53,381 nt of DNA from Deltaproteobacteria bacterium (GTDB taxonomy: Bacteria > Myxococcota_A > Bradymonadia > REDH01), in NCBI GenBank assembly GCA_007693585.1, contig REDH01000095.1:1-53381 (forward strand), read 5' to 3'. The notes beneath the pieces are model-generated. The model searched no databases and had not been told where the DNA came from. It was given only the letters and a program-made list of their open reading frames with translations. Of the stretch, positions 9,097-17,533 are shown piece after piece. The first letter of the stretch is position 1; each line of letters starts with the position of its first letter. The translations under genes were made by a program, and so were the position numbers.

Positions 9097-10571
9097 GGCA
9101 TCACCTCGAAGACCTGAAGGGTGCGGGGGGCGGCGGTGCCGGGCCATCGCACGTCGACGAGCACGCGGGACCCGTCCCCGCTGAAGGCGAGGGCGGACGA
9201 GGCCAGCGCGCCGGTCGTGTCGGTCCCCTCCAGCTCGACCGCGAGCGGATGGCTTGCCAGCACCGCGCCGGTCTCCACCTCGACGAGCTCGAGGGTCGCC
9301 GGGTCGGGTCGGATGTGGCCGAGCACGCGGCCGTCCGGGGAGAGGGCCCAGACGCCGGGGAGCTCCAGGTGGGCGAGGCGGACGCGCCGTGCGAGGTCCC
9401 ACACTTCGGCGGCGCCGATGGGCCGGAAGGTTCCGTCCGGCGCGCGCCCCAGCTCGACGAGGAGGCGGTCCGGCTGGCCCGTGAACCACGGCTGGCCCAT
9501 GCTCCGGTCACGGTCCTCGCTGCGGAGGGTGAAGACGCGGGTGCGGTCCCGCAGGTTCCACAGCTCGGTCCAGCGCGTGCCGCTCCCTGCCGGCCGGGGG
9601 CTGGCCCCCGACAGGGTGAGGGCGGCGACGGTCTCCGTGGCGTCGATGGCCAGCTCGATCCCGCCGCCCTGAAGCCGGCCCTGCAGGAACGACCACGGGA
9701 TCGCGGTGCCCGTGGCCGCGTCGACGCGGACCGGCACGTCGGGCCCCGCCGGGGTGTTGCGCGAGGTGGCCGCGGCGCCGGTGCCCACGCGGAGATAGGC
9801 GTTCTCCCGCGCGAGCACCCACACCGCGGCGTCGTCCGCCGGCGGCAGCAGGGCGCCGAGCCAGCGGGTGCCGGAGAGCCACAGCACCTCCGCCTCGAGC
9901 GACCGGAGGTCCACCCGGACCACGGGATCGTCGACGAGGGGGGCGCCCTCCGGCGGATTGGCGCTGCGGGTCCCGACGGGGGGGCTGCGCAGCACCAGCC
10001 ACCGGCCGTCGCGGCTCGACGCGGCGACGTTCCCGACCTGCCCCGGAAGGTCGAGGGCGAGGAGGTCGAGGGGCGCGGGCTCCGTCCGCGGCAGCGCGCC
10101 CGCATCGAGCCGGGTGACCGAACGCTCGTCCAGCTGCGGGTTGAGGGTGGAGGCCCCGCGCGTGCGCCGCCGCAGCAGCGCGAACCCGTCCTCCGGCCCC
10201 GGCAGGAAGACCAGCTCGTCCACCGCGGTGCCGCCGCTCGCCAGCACCGTGTACGCGCAAGGGGCCCCTGCGGGATCCGGAGACGCACAGACGCGGTGCA
10301 CCGCCACGCGCTCGAGCCCCGCGGGAACGGCACCGGGAGACGCCTCGCCGGTGCCGGGCCACGCGCCTTCGTCGTCGAGCACGCGGCCCGCACCACCGCC
10401 CTTGTGCCCGACCGGGGCGGAGGCATCCTCCCCCGCAGCCTCTCCGGCAGGCGCTGCAGACCCCGCCCCCCACGCCTCGTCGTGGTCGTCTCCGAGGCCG
10501 GCGCACGCCACCAGACCGCAGAGGAGCACGGCTCCCGCTCCGAACGGCCAGCGGCGGTCCGCTCGCTGCAC
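9093..10571 (-). CDS. WD40-like beta-propeller lipoprotein
   Basis: A 492-residue lipoprotein if the GTG at 10571 is used. That start gives a short basic N-end, a hydrophobic stretch and a lipobox (LVAC, Cys23). The frame is open to 10886 with other starts, but those put the signal far inside the protein. Phrases such as SSRDGRWLVLRSPP, LSPDGRVLGHI and FSGDGSRVLVDV recur at blade-like spacing, which indicates a PD40/WD40-type propeller. It is the first gene of a two-gene operon with the Cys-rich propeller lipoprotein, sharing ATGA. No catalytic motif is visible. The start is uncertain because the ribosome site is weak. Confidence 0.65.
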   Translation of the reverse strand: MQRADRRWPFGAGAVLLCGLVACAGLGDDHDEAWGAGSAAPAGEAAGEDASAPVGHKGGGAGRVLDDEGAWPGTGEASPGAVPAGLERVAVHRVCASPDPAGAPCAYTVLASGGTAVDELVFLPGPEDGFALLRRRTRGASTLNPQLDERSVTRLDAGALPRTEPAPLDLLALDLPGQVGNVAASSRDGRWLVLRSPPVGTRSANPPEGAPLVDDPVVRVDLRSLEAEVLWLSGTRWLGALLPPADDAAVWVLARENAYLRVGTGAAATSRNTPAGPDVPVRVDAATGTAIPWSFLQGRLQGGGIELAIDATETVAALTLSGASPRPAGSGTRWTELWNLRDRTRVFTLRSEDRDRSMGQPWFTGQPDRLLVELGRAPDGTFRPIGAAEVWDLARRVRLAHLELPGVWALSPDGRVLGHIRPDPATLELVEVETGAVLASHPLAVELEGTDTTGALASSALAFSGDGSRVLVDVRWPGTAAPRTLQVFEVMP

Positions 10572-10949
10572 GCCGGCCCCACACCACCGCCGCTCCGTCG
10601 CTTCGTGCCGGTGACCGCACAGGCCACGCGGGGAGCCGCTCACCGTCCGCTTCCGTTCGGTCCTCCGCCTTCGCCCATGGGTCGTCCTGCACATCGCGCC
10701 TGTCCTCCAGCACGTTCCTCGGCCCAGTCGCCGCCACCAGCCACGGAACAACGCCCTCACCGGGCTCACAATCATCACGCCTTGACACCCGGTGCCTGAC
10801 ACAGGACGCCCCGGCGAGCAATGGCATTGTTGCCCCCCGCTGGCTTCCCATGACAGCCCGCCAGTGCCGTGGTAAGCCTCCCGCACGCGGATGCTCTCCC
10901 CGCCACCGCGCGGGATGTCCGTGCTCGCCCGTCACCCCCCGCACCGACC
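10572..10949. other. Divergent intergenic region
   Basis: This region of about 380 bases separates the lipoprotein operon (minus) from the BtuF-like gene (plus). It must hold promoters for both, but I found no well-spaced -35/-10 pair. It contains a direct repeat TGACAC (8 bases apart) near 10783-10802 and a small palindrome CAATGGCATTG near 10822. Either could be a regulator site. The minus-strand reading frame of the lipoprotein also runs into this region. Confidence 0.35.
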
Positions 10950-11858
10950 ATGCGCATCGTCTCGCTGCTCCCCTCCGCCACCGAGGTGCTGTGCGCCATC
11001 GGCCTGCGCCAATCCCTCGTCGGCCGCTCCCACGAGTGCGACCACCCCGAAGGGATCGACGACATTCCCGTCCTCACCGGCCCCCGACCGGATGAGCGTG
11101 CGCCCGACACCGCCGCCGCCCCCGACACCACCGAACGCGCCACCCGGGTTCTCTCGCCCTACGCCATCGACGCCGAGCTCCTGCGCTCCCTCGAGCCCGA
11201 CCTCGTCATCACCCAGGACCTGTGCGCCGTCTCCACCGCCGACGTGGAGCAGGCCCTCGCCGAGGTGGCGGGCCCCGACGTCACGCTCCTCGCCCTCGCC
11301 CCGACGACCCTGCGCGACGTGATGCACGACATCCTGCGCATCGGGCAGGCGACCGGTGCCGCCCGCAACGCCGAGGCGGTGCTCCGCACCTGCGAGTCGC
11401 GCATTTCGGCCATCCACCAGCGCGCCGCGTCCGCGCCCACCCGCACCGTGCTTACCATCGAGTGGTTCTCCCCGCCCATGCTCGGCGGCCTGTGGACCCC
11501 GGAGCTGGTGTCCCTCGTCAACGGCCGGGCCCTCCTCGCCCGGCCCGGGGTCAAGGCGCCGACGGTCTCCGTGCAGACCATCGCCGGCACGCGCCCCGAC
11601 GTGGTGCTGCTGAAGCCCTGCGGGCTCGCGCTCCCCGCGACCCTCGCCCAGGCCCGCGACTTCCTGCCGCAGCTTCCCGAAGACTGGCCTCCCTTCGCCG
11701 CCCGCACCATCTGGGCCACCGACGGCAACGCCTACTTCAACCGCCCCGGCCCGCGCATCGTGGACAGCCTCGAGATCCTCGCCGCCTGCGTCCATCCGGA
11801 GCGCTTCTCCATCCCCGCCACGAGCGCCGCCGTCCGCGTCCCCGCTCCGGAGCGCTGA
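10950..11858 (+). CDS. Signal-less BtuF-like (TroA-fold) binding protein
   Basis: A 302-residue protein of the periplasmic cobalamin/iron-siderophore binding fold (BtuF/FepB superfamily). The start MRIVSLLPSATEVL is the hallmark N-terminal beta strand of BtuF-like proteins, followed by LVGRSHECDHP and later EPDLVITQDLC. No signal peptide or lipobox precedes it, so as read it is cytoplasmic. Related 'cobalamin-binding proteins' without a signal are known in cyanobacteria and myxobacteria. It faces a second family member (minus strand) across a shared hairpin. There are no ABC permease or ATPase genes beside it. A role as a cytosolic corrinoid or cofactor binder is inferred. Confidence 0.75.
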   Translation: MRIVSLLPSATEVLCAIGLRQSLVGRSHECDHPEGIDDIPVLTGPRPDERAPDTAAAPDTTERATRVLSPYAIDAELLRSLEPDLVITQDLCAVSTADVEQALAEVAGPDVTLLALAPTTLRDVMHDILRIGQATGAARNAEAVLRTCESRISAIHQRAASAPTRTVLTIEWFSPPMLGGLWTPELVSLVNGRALLARPGVKAPTVSVQTIAGTRPDVVLLKPCGLALPATLAQARDFLPQLPEDWPPFAARTIWATDGNAYFNRPGPRIVDSLEILAACVHPERFSIPATSAAVRVPAPER

Positions 11859-11888
11859 GGCGCCCCGCTCCGGAGCGCCGGGGCGCCT
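11858..11888. terminator. Bidirectional hairpin between convergent BtuF-like genes
   Basis: A perfect 10-bp stem (11858-11867 with 11879-11888) that starts on the last base of the upstream stop codon. It lies in the 39-base gap between two convergent genes, so it could stop transcription from both sides. Confidence 0.6.
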
Positions 11889-11897
11889 GCCTTCCCG

Positions 11898-12896
11898 CTA
11901 CTCCGGCGGCGCTACCGGCGCGTGCCGGAGGATGCACCGCTGGTACGCCGCCGCCGCCTCGGCCACCCGCGGGCCCTGACGCGCCGCGATGTCCTCGGGC
12001 ACGCTGCACAGCCCCACGGCCGGAACCGCCCGCCGCAGGAAGGCCCACTGCTCGCGCAGCCGCGACTCCTCGCCGGTGGACAGCAGCAGCGCTGGCCGCA
12101 GGCCGATGACCGCCTCCTGGTCCAGTCGCACCCAGCCCGTGCGCTCGACGACGTTCACGCCGCCGGCGGCCTGCAGCAGGTCGTCGAGGAAGGTGTCCCG
12201 CCCGGCCGCGAAGATCGGGTCCGTGCCCACCACGATCAGGGTGCGCACCGGCTCCGCCGGCTGCCGCAGCGTCAGCAGCCCGATGCTCGCCCCGATGCCC
12301 TGGCCGATCTCCTCCGCCCGAGTCTGCAGCCCCAGCCGCTCCCCGAGCGCGTCGATGCCGGCGAACACGTCCTCGAGCCGCTCGTCGGGCAGCACCATGA
12401 CCTCGACGCCGTGATCGCGCAGGCGCTGCAGCACCGGTTGTCCCGCCTGCATCCGCCCGGCGACCACCAGGTCCGGCCGCAGGCTCAGGAGCCTCTCCAG
12501 GTCCGGCGTCAGTCCGCTGCCCACCGACGGCAGCGCGAGCACCCACGCGGGGTCGTCGCAGTGCATCGTGCGTCCCACGAGCGCCTCCCCCACGCCGAGG
12601 GCCGCCAGCATCTCCGTGGCGGAGGGCAGCAGCGAGACGATGCGCGCGACGGGGAGCCCGTCGGGCGCCGCGGGAACCTCGGGGGTGCGGATCGGCGCGA
12701 CGCCCTCCGTTCCGGACGGGGGGACCTCCGCGGTCGCCGCCGCCGTCCCGCCGCGCTCCTCATGACTCTCCCCCGCGCGCTGCGTGCAGGCGGCGAGCAG
12801 GAGCCCGAGCAGCAGGAGCAGGGCCGGCGTCGCGGCGGGATGCGGGCGGCGTGGTGCGGGGCGGGTACGGGCGTGGCGTCGTGGAGGGGTTCGCAT
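11898..12896 (-). CDS. BtuF-like substrate-binding lipoprotein
   Basis: A 332-residue ABC-type substrate-binding lipoprotein. The ATG at 12896 gives an Arg/Pro-rich N-end, a Leu-rich core and lipobox LLAAC with Cys37. After a linker the TroA/BtuF fold begins with RIVSLLPSATEMLAALG at about residue 88, then LVGRTMHCDDP, RPDLVVAG and, late, ALLLSTGEES. This fold binds B12, haem or ferric siderophores for import. The close match of its N-terminal strand to the convergent plus-strand gene indicates that the two are paralogues. No permease or ATPase lies nearby, so those must be encoded elsewhere. The B12 riboswitch operon at 34-38 kb makes cobalamin an attractive ligand, but this is inferred. Confidence 0.8.
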   Translation of the reverse strand: MRTPPRRHARTRPAPRRPHPAATPALLLLLGLLLAACTQRAGESHEERGGTAAATAEVPPSGTEGVAPIRTPEVPAAPDGLPVARIVSLLPSATEMLAALGVGEALVGRTMHCDDPAWVLALPSVGSGLTPDLERLLSLRPDLVVAGRMQAGQPVLQRLRDHGVEVMVLPDERLEDVFAGIDALGERLGLQTRAEEIGQGIGASIGLLTLRQPAEPVRTLIVVGTDPIFAAGRDTFLDDLLQAAGGVNVVERTGWVRLDQEAVIGLRPALLLSTGEESRLREQWAFLRRAVPAVGLCSVPEDIAARQGPRVAEAAAAYQRCILRHAPVAPPE

Positions 12897-13045
12897 GGGG
12901 GCGGACGATGCCGTGTGTGGGGTGTTGTGTGGCCGGAAGCAGGGCGCGGCGTGTGTGGTGTGTGGGTGCGTGCCGGAGTCGTGTGAATCCGGTGGGGAGC
13001 CCGGCGGCGTGTGCGGAGGTCCCACTGCCGCGGGGGAGGGGGTGT

Positions 13046-15688
13046 TCAGCCGGTGTTGCGCATGCCGGCGGCGATGCCGTTGACGGTGATGACGAGGGCG
13101 TCGAGGAGGTCGGGTTCGGGGTCGTCCTCGGCGCGCAGTCGTCGGAGGACGGCGGCCTGGACGAGGTTGATGGGGTCGACGTAGGGGTTTCGGACGTCGA
13201 TGGAGCGTCTCAGGACGGGGTTTCGCTGCAGGAGGGTGGCGATGCCGCTGACCTCGCGGACGGCGTCTGCGGTGCGTTGCCATCGGAGTCGGAGTTCGGC
13301 GCCGATGTCGCGTTGGTCCTCGGGGACGAGGAGGTCGTCGTAGAGGGCGGCGATGCGGGTGTCGGCCTTGGCGAGGACCATCTCGATGAGGTCGAGGGTG
13401 GACTGGAAGAAGGGCCAGTCGCGGTACATGTCGCGGAGGCCGTCGGGGTCGGCGGCGAGCTCTGCGGCGAGGGCCTCTCCGGTGCCGAGCCAGGAGGGGA
13501 GGAGGAGGCGGGTCTGGGTCCAGGCGAAGATCCAGGGGATGGCGCGGAGGGACTCGACGCCGCCGTCGTTGCGCCGTCGGGCGGGTCGGGAGCCGATGTT
13601 GAGGGCGCCGAGTTCGGGTTCGGGGGTGGCGCGTCGGAAGTAGGGGACGAATCGTGGGTCTTCGCGGACGACGCCGCGGTAGGCGTCCATGGCGGTGCGG
13701 GCGAGGCGGTCCATGCGCGCGCGCCAGGCGGGTTCGGGGTCGCGCGGGGGCTGGACGGTGGCCTGGAGGACGGCGGTGGCGTAGAGTTCGAGGGTGCGCA
13801 GGGCGATGCCGGGCATGCCGAACTTGGCCTGGATCATCTCGCCCTGTTCGGTGACGCGCAGGCGTCCGTCGACGGAGCCCGGGGGCTGGGAGAGGATGGC
13901 GAGCCAGGTGGGTCCGCCGCCGCGTCCGACGGAGCCGCCTCGGCCGTGGAAGAGGGTGAGGCGGACATCGTGGTCGCGGGCGGCGGTGACGATGTTCTCC
14001 TGGGCGACGTAGAGTGCCCAGGCGGCGGCGAGTCGTCCGGCGTCCTTGGCGGAGTCGGAGTAGCCGATCATGACCTCCTGCCGGCCGGCGATGCGGTCGC
14101 GGTAGACGGGGAGGTCGAAGAGGGTGCGCAGGGTGTCGGGGGCGGTGCGGAGGTCGGCCTCGGTCTCGAAGAGGGGGACGACGCGGAGGCGGTGGCGGAC
14201 GTGGCAGGCCTTCTGGAGGAGGTCGACGGCGAGGACGTCGGAGGGGGTGGCGGCCATGGAGATGACGTAGGCGCCGAGGGCGTCGGGGCCGGCCTCGGCG
14301 GCGACGCGGAAGGTGTCGAGGACGTCGCGGACGTCGTCGGAGGGGTCGAGGTCGTCGGGGATGAGGGGTCGGGGGTTCGCGAGCTCGGTGGCGAGCCATC
14401 GCTGGCGTTCGTCCTCGGACCAGGCGAGGTAGCTGCCGAGGCCGAGGTGTCGGGTGATGGCGTCGAGGGCCTCGGCGTGGCGGGGGGCCTCCTGGCGGAG
14501 GTCGAGGCGGACGAGGGTGAGTCCGAAGACGGCGAGTCGTCGCAGGATGTCGGCGAGTCGTCCGTCGGCGACGGGTCCGGCGCCGGTCGCGCACAGGGAG
14601 TCGTGGCAGAGCAGGAGGGGTTCGCGGAGGTCGGCGGTGTCGAGGAGGAGGTTGTCCGGGGCGGTGGGTCGCCCGGCCAGGCGGTCGGCGAGGGCGTCGC
14701 GGGTGCGGCGGAGGCGGTCGCGGACGTCGCGCAGGAGGGCGCGGTAGGGTTCGCGGGCGTCGCCGACCCGTTCGCGCAGGGCGGGGCTGGCCTCGCGCAT
14801 GGAGAGCTCGGCGCGCAGGGCGTCGACCTCGCGGTGGAAGAGGTCGGCGGCCATCCAGCGGCCGAGGAGGATGGTTTCGCGGGTGACGTCGGGGGTGACG
14901 TTGGGGTTTCCGTCCCGGTCGCCGCCCATCCAGGAGCCGAAGCGGATGGGTGCGGCGTCAAGGGGGAGGGGCTGGCCGGTGTGGCGTTCGAGGGCGGTGG
15001 AGAGTTCGCGCAGGTGGGCGGGGACGACGTCCCAGAGGGTGTTCTCGATGGCGACGAGTCCGCCGCGGGCCTCGTCGACGGGGGTGGGTCGTTCGCGCCG
15101 GATCTCGTCTGTGGTCCAGCAGGCGAGGATCTCGCGGAGGAGGGTTCTCTCGGCGTCGCGGCGTTCGTCGGCGGTGAGGTCGGGGCGGTCGCGCTCGGCG
15201 AGGAGGCAGGCGATGCGGTTGTGCTTCTGGAGGAGGGTTCGCCGGGCGACCTCGGTGGGGTGTGCGGTGAGGACGAGCTCGACCTGCTGGTCGCAGACGG
15301 CGGCATGGAGGCGTTCGGGGGAGAGCCCGGAGTCCCGGAGTCGGCTGAAGGTTTCCTCGAAGGAGGCGCGCTGTGGGGAGGCCTCGGGGTCGAGCCGGTA
15401 CTGCCGGCGTCGGCGGACGCGGTGGTGCTGCTCGGCGATGTTGGCGAGGGTGAGGAAGTGGGAGAAGGCGCGGGCGACGGTGACGGCGTCCTCGGCGGCG
15501 AGGCCGTCGAAGAGTGCGCGCAGCCGGGCGAAGGAGGAGTCATCGCCGGCGTGGGCGGCCTTGGAGAGGGTGCGGACGTCCTCGACGAGCTGGAAGAGGG
15601 CTTCGCCGTGCTGCTGGCGGAGGGTGTCGCCGAGGAGTCGGCCGAGGAGCCGGACGTCGTCGCGGAGGGGGGCGTGGGGGTCGGTCAT
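13046..15688 (-). CDS. ppc: Phosphoenolpyruvate carboxylase
   Basis: PEP carboxylase of 880 residues (E. coli: 883). It makes oxaloacetate from PEP and bicarbonate to refill the TCA cycle. Visible family signatures in order: LTAHPTEVARRT with the catalytic His, GSWMGGDRDGNP, MIGYSDSAKDAG, FHGRGGSVGRGGGP (the Gly-rich active-site loop), IPWIFAWTQTRLLLPSWLG, and the strictly conserved C-terminal end GMRNTG. The ATG at 15688 starts MTDPHAPLRDDVRLLG, which aligns with the usual N-end. The gene stands alone in orientation with the Mpo1-like gene upstream. A regulator of PEP-forming enzymes is encoded at 51.8 kb. Identification is secure. Confidence 0.97.
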   Translation of the reverse strand: MTDPHAPLRDDVRLLGRLLGDTLRQQHGEALFQLVEDVRTLSKAAHAGDDSSFARLRALFDGLAAEDAVTVARAFSHFLTLANIAEQHHRVRRRRQYRLDPEASPQRASFEETFSRLRDSGLSPERLHAAVCDQQVELVLTAHPTEVARRTLLQKHNRIACLLAERDRPDLTADERRDAERTLLREILACWTTDEIRRERPTPVDEARGGLVAIENTLWDVVPAHLRELSTALERHTGQPLPLDAAPIRFGSWMGGDRDGNPNVTPDVTRETILLGRWMAADLFHREVDALRAELSMREASPALRERVGDAREPYRALLRDVRDRLRRTRDALADRLAGRPTAPDNLLLDTADLREPLLLCHDSLCATGAGPVADGRLADILRRLAVFGLTLVRLDLRQEAPRHAEALDAITRHLGLGSYLAWSEDERQRWLATELANPRPLIPDDLDPSDDVRDVLDTFRVAAEAGPDALGAYVISMAATPSDVLAVDLLQKACHVRHRLRVVPLFETEADLRTAPDTLRTLFDLPVYRDRIAGRQEVMIGYSDSAKDAGRLAAAWALYVAQENIVTAARDHDVRLTLFHGRGGSVGRGGGPTWLAILSQPPGSVDGRLRVTEQGEMIQAKFGMPGIALRTLELYATAVLQATVQPPRDPEPAWRARMDRLARTAMDAYRGVVREDPRFVPYFRRATPEPELGALNIGSRPARRRNDGGVESLRAIPWIFAWTQTRLLLPSWLGTGEALAAELAADPDGLRDMYRDWPFFQSTLDLIEMVLAKADTRIAALYDDLLVPEDQRDIGAELRLRWQRTADAVREVSGIATLLQRNPVLRRSIDVRNPYVDPINLVQAAVLRRLRAEDDPEPDLLDALVITVNGIAAGMRNTG

Positions 15689-15770
15689 GGCGGGGGCGCG
15701 GGTGCTCGGGGAAGGGGGCCGGGTCTGCACGGGCGGGGTGCCCGCGTCGGGGTCATGCGCCCGTGGGGAC

Positions 15771-16160
15771 TCACTCCGCGGCGTCACGTCCGGGGGCGTC
15801 CGCGGTCGTCTTCGGGGTTCCGATGCCGAGTCGCTGGAGCTCGGCGTCGAGCTGGCCGGTGACGAGGAGTCCGTACATGCGGAAGTCGCCCAAGAGAGAC
15901 CAGCGGGGGTAGGTGAAGGTGGCGGGCCGGTTCTTCTCGACGAGGAAGTGGCCGATCCAGGCGGGGCCGTAGCCGAGGAGCGGGGCGGCGGCGAGGAGTC
16001 GGGGGCGTCGCAGCACGAGGGCCCCTGCGGCGGCGAGGAGTGCGCCGGTGGTGCCGATGGCGTGGAGGGTGCGGTTGGTGGGGTCCGCGTGCTCGGCGAG
16101 GTAGTAGGGCCAGAACTCCTCGAAGGTGTCGAAGTGGGGGACGTTGCCGTGTTCGCTCAT
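15771..16160 (-). CDS. DUF962 / Mpo1-like membrane protein
   Basis: A 129-residue protein of the DUF962 (YGL010w/Mpo1) family. The conserved His/Glu pattern is visible: FWPYYLAEHADP, NRTLHAIGT, then GHFLVEKNRPATF and a terminal SLLGDFRMYGLL. Two hydrophobic stretches (about 35-50 and 55-72) suggest membrane insertion. Yeast Mpo1 is an iron-dependent dioxygenase in fatty acid alpha-oxidation; most bacterial members are untested. It lies 82 bases upstream of ppc in the same direction and could be cotranscribed with it, though no functional link is obvious. Confidence 0.88.
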   Translation of the reverse strand: MSEHGNVPHFDTFEEFWPYYLAEHADPTNRTLHAIGTTGALLAAAGALVLRRPRLLAAAPLLGYGPAWIGHFLVEKNRPATFTYPRWSLLGDFRMYGLLVTGQLDAELQRLGIGTPKTTADAPGRDAAE

Positions 16161-16234
16161 CGGGGGCCTCCGCGGGGGTGGGGGGACGGGGGTGGGCGGT
16201 GCGCGCCTTCGCAGGGGGTGGGGGTAGAACGCGA

Positions 16235-16263
16235 ACGCGCCGGCGACAAGGTCACCGGCGCGT
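16235..16263 (-). terminator. Terminator of the collagen-like lipoprotein gene
   Basis: A perfect 9-bp GC-rich stem (16235-16243 with 16255-16263), with extra GAC/GTC pairing inside the loop, 23 bases after the stop codon. It separates this gene from the DUF962-ppc pair downstream. Confidence 0.6.
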
Positions 16264-16286
16264 CGTTCGGGAGGCGGGGGATCGGA

Positions 16287-17330
16287 CTATTCGCCGTAGA
16301 ACCCGAAGTCGTCGAGGAGGTGGCCGTCGCCTTCGTCGGGGTAGTTCTCGTGCATGACGAAGGTGTCGGTGGTTTCGTCCTCGAGGGTGCAGGTGAGCTC
16401 GAGGAGGAAGGGTCTCACGGGTTCCCCCTCGAAGTACCCGTCCGGCGGGCTGCTGCCGGTGGAGGTCCACCAGCCGCCGAAGAAGAGCGGGCGCATCCCT
16501 CGGCCGACGGGGGGAAGCTCCTCGGCGGTGGCGAGGGTGTTGCCTTCGCTGTCGCGGAAGGCGAGGGCGCACTCCACGAGGCCTCGACCCTGCCAGGCGG
16601 CGGATCCCTCGACATCTCCGCCGTTGCTCCACTCCCAGCTCGCGTAGTAGCCCTCGGCGGTGGCGATCCCGAGGGGGGGCAGGACCTCGGGGAGGGTGAC
16701 ACTGGCGATGTCGAAGGTGCAGCCGTCGGTGGCGAGCACGGACAGGACGAAGGGTCCGCCGGTGGCGACGGCGACGAGATCGAGGCTGAATCCGACGCTC
16801 TCGTTGAGGACGGCGTTGAGGGTGACGGGGGCGCCGAAGACGCGGAACTCGAGCGTCTCGCGGTCGTGCTCACCGTCGAGGAAGGCGCCGATGGTGAAGG
16901 CCTCGTCGATCTCGATTGCCATGGCGGGAGGCGTGAGGGTGAGGAGGACGGGCTCGCGCTCGGCGCACTCGCCGGTGGCGTCCTCGCCGGGGGGGCCGGT
17001 CTCTCCGGGCTCCCCCGCTGGTCCGGGCTCCCCCGCCGGTCCGGGCTCCCCCGCCGGTCCTGCGGGCCCTTCGGCGCCGCGCACGCCGCCCTCGCCGTTG
17101 CAGACGGTGACGGAGCGCTCGATCTCGCCTTCGTCGAGGCGGCCGTTGCCGTTGTCGTCGAGGCCGATGTCGAGGATGACGCCGCCGGCCGGGCAGACAT
17201 CGCCGGCTTCGCGCTCCTCGATGAGGGTGATGGGGGCGTCCTCCCCGGCGCAGGCGCCGAGCATGCCGAGGACGAGGAGGGTGCCGGGGACGGCGACGAA
17301 CCGGCGGAGGCCGGGAAGGGACGCGCTCAT
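16287..17330 (-). CDS. Collagen-like lipoprotein with DUF7151-type module
   Basis: A 347-residue lipoprotein; the ATG at 17330 gives a signal with lipobox LGAC, Cys27. Next is a short module with an EF-hand-like acidic loop (DDNGNGRLDEGE) flanked by Cys, as in the DUF7151 domains of myxobacteria. It is followed by about ten Gly-X-Y triplets (GPAGEPGPAGEPG style) around residues 83-118. The C-terminal 220 residues are Trp-, Gly- and Asp-rich beta sequence with scattered Cys and no recognised domain. The triplets may form a collagen-like stalk that lifts the C-terminal part from the membrane. The function is unknown. It is transcribed away from the caspase-fold gene and ends at its own terminator. 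Confidence 0.75.
   Translation of the reverse strand: MSASLPGLRRFVAVPGTLLVLGMLGACAGEDAPITLIEEREAGDVCPAGGVILDIGLDDNGNGRLDEGEIERSVTVCNGEGGVRGAEGPAGPAGEPGPAGEPGPAGEPGETGPPGEDATGECAEREPVLLTLTPPAMAIEIDEAFTIGAFLDGEHDRETLEFRVFGAPVTLNAVLNESVGFSLDLVAVATGGPFVLSVLATDGCTFDIASVTLPEVLPPLGIATAEGYYASWEWSNGGDVEGSAAWQGRGLVECALAFRDSEGNTLATAEELPPVGRGMRPLFFGGWWTSTGSSPPDGYFEGEPVRPFLLELTCTLEDETTDTFVMHENYPDEGDGHLLDDFGFYGE
17020..17055. repeat. 18-bp tandem repeat coding for the collagen stretch
   Basis: Two perfect 18-bp units (17020-17037 and 17038-17055) with degenerate flanking copies. Each encodes six residues (two Gly-X-Y triplets). Such units can change in number by slippage and so alter stalk length. Confidence 0.8.
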
Positions 17331-17533
17331 GAGGGCTCCATGGTGGCGGTTGAAAGGGGCGATCCACTCGTGGGGGAGGGGAGCAGATTTGCGCATCGGC
17401 TTCAAGGGGGCTGCGCCGGCGACGTCTCGCACGGCTTGCCGGTCGCGTGCCGGCCGTGTGCCCGAATGAAGGTTCCGCGTTGCGGCACGTCGTTCTATGC
17501 TCCGGGGGGATGGGCCGCAGCAGGAGGAGCCGG

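Noticed and set aside
10782-10787. TTGACA as a -35 box for the plus-strand BtuF-like gene
   Set aside because: No acceptable -10 occurs 16-18 bases downstream.
12851-15862. A 1,003-codon plus-strand frame opposite ppc
   Set aside because: It lies antisense to an unmistakable PEP carboxylase and translates to repetitive Gly/Glu/Val sequence.
17200-17533. A promoter for the caspase-fold gene at a TATGCT box near 17,500
   Set aside because: The -10-like box is fair, but the base sequence 17 bases upstream (TTCCGC) is too far from TTGACA to support a call.
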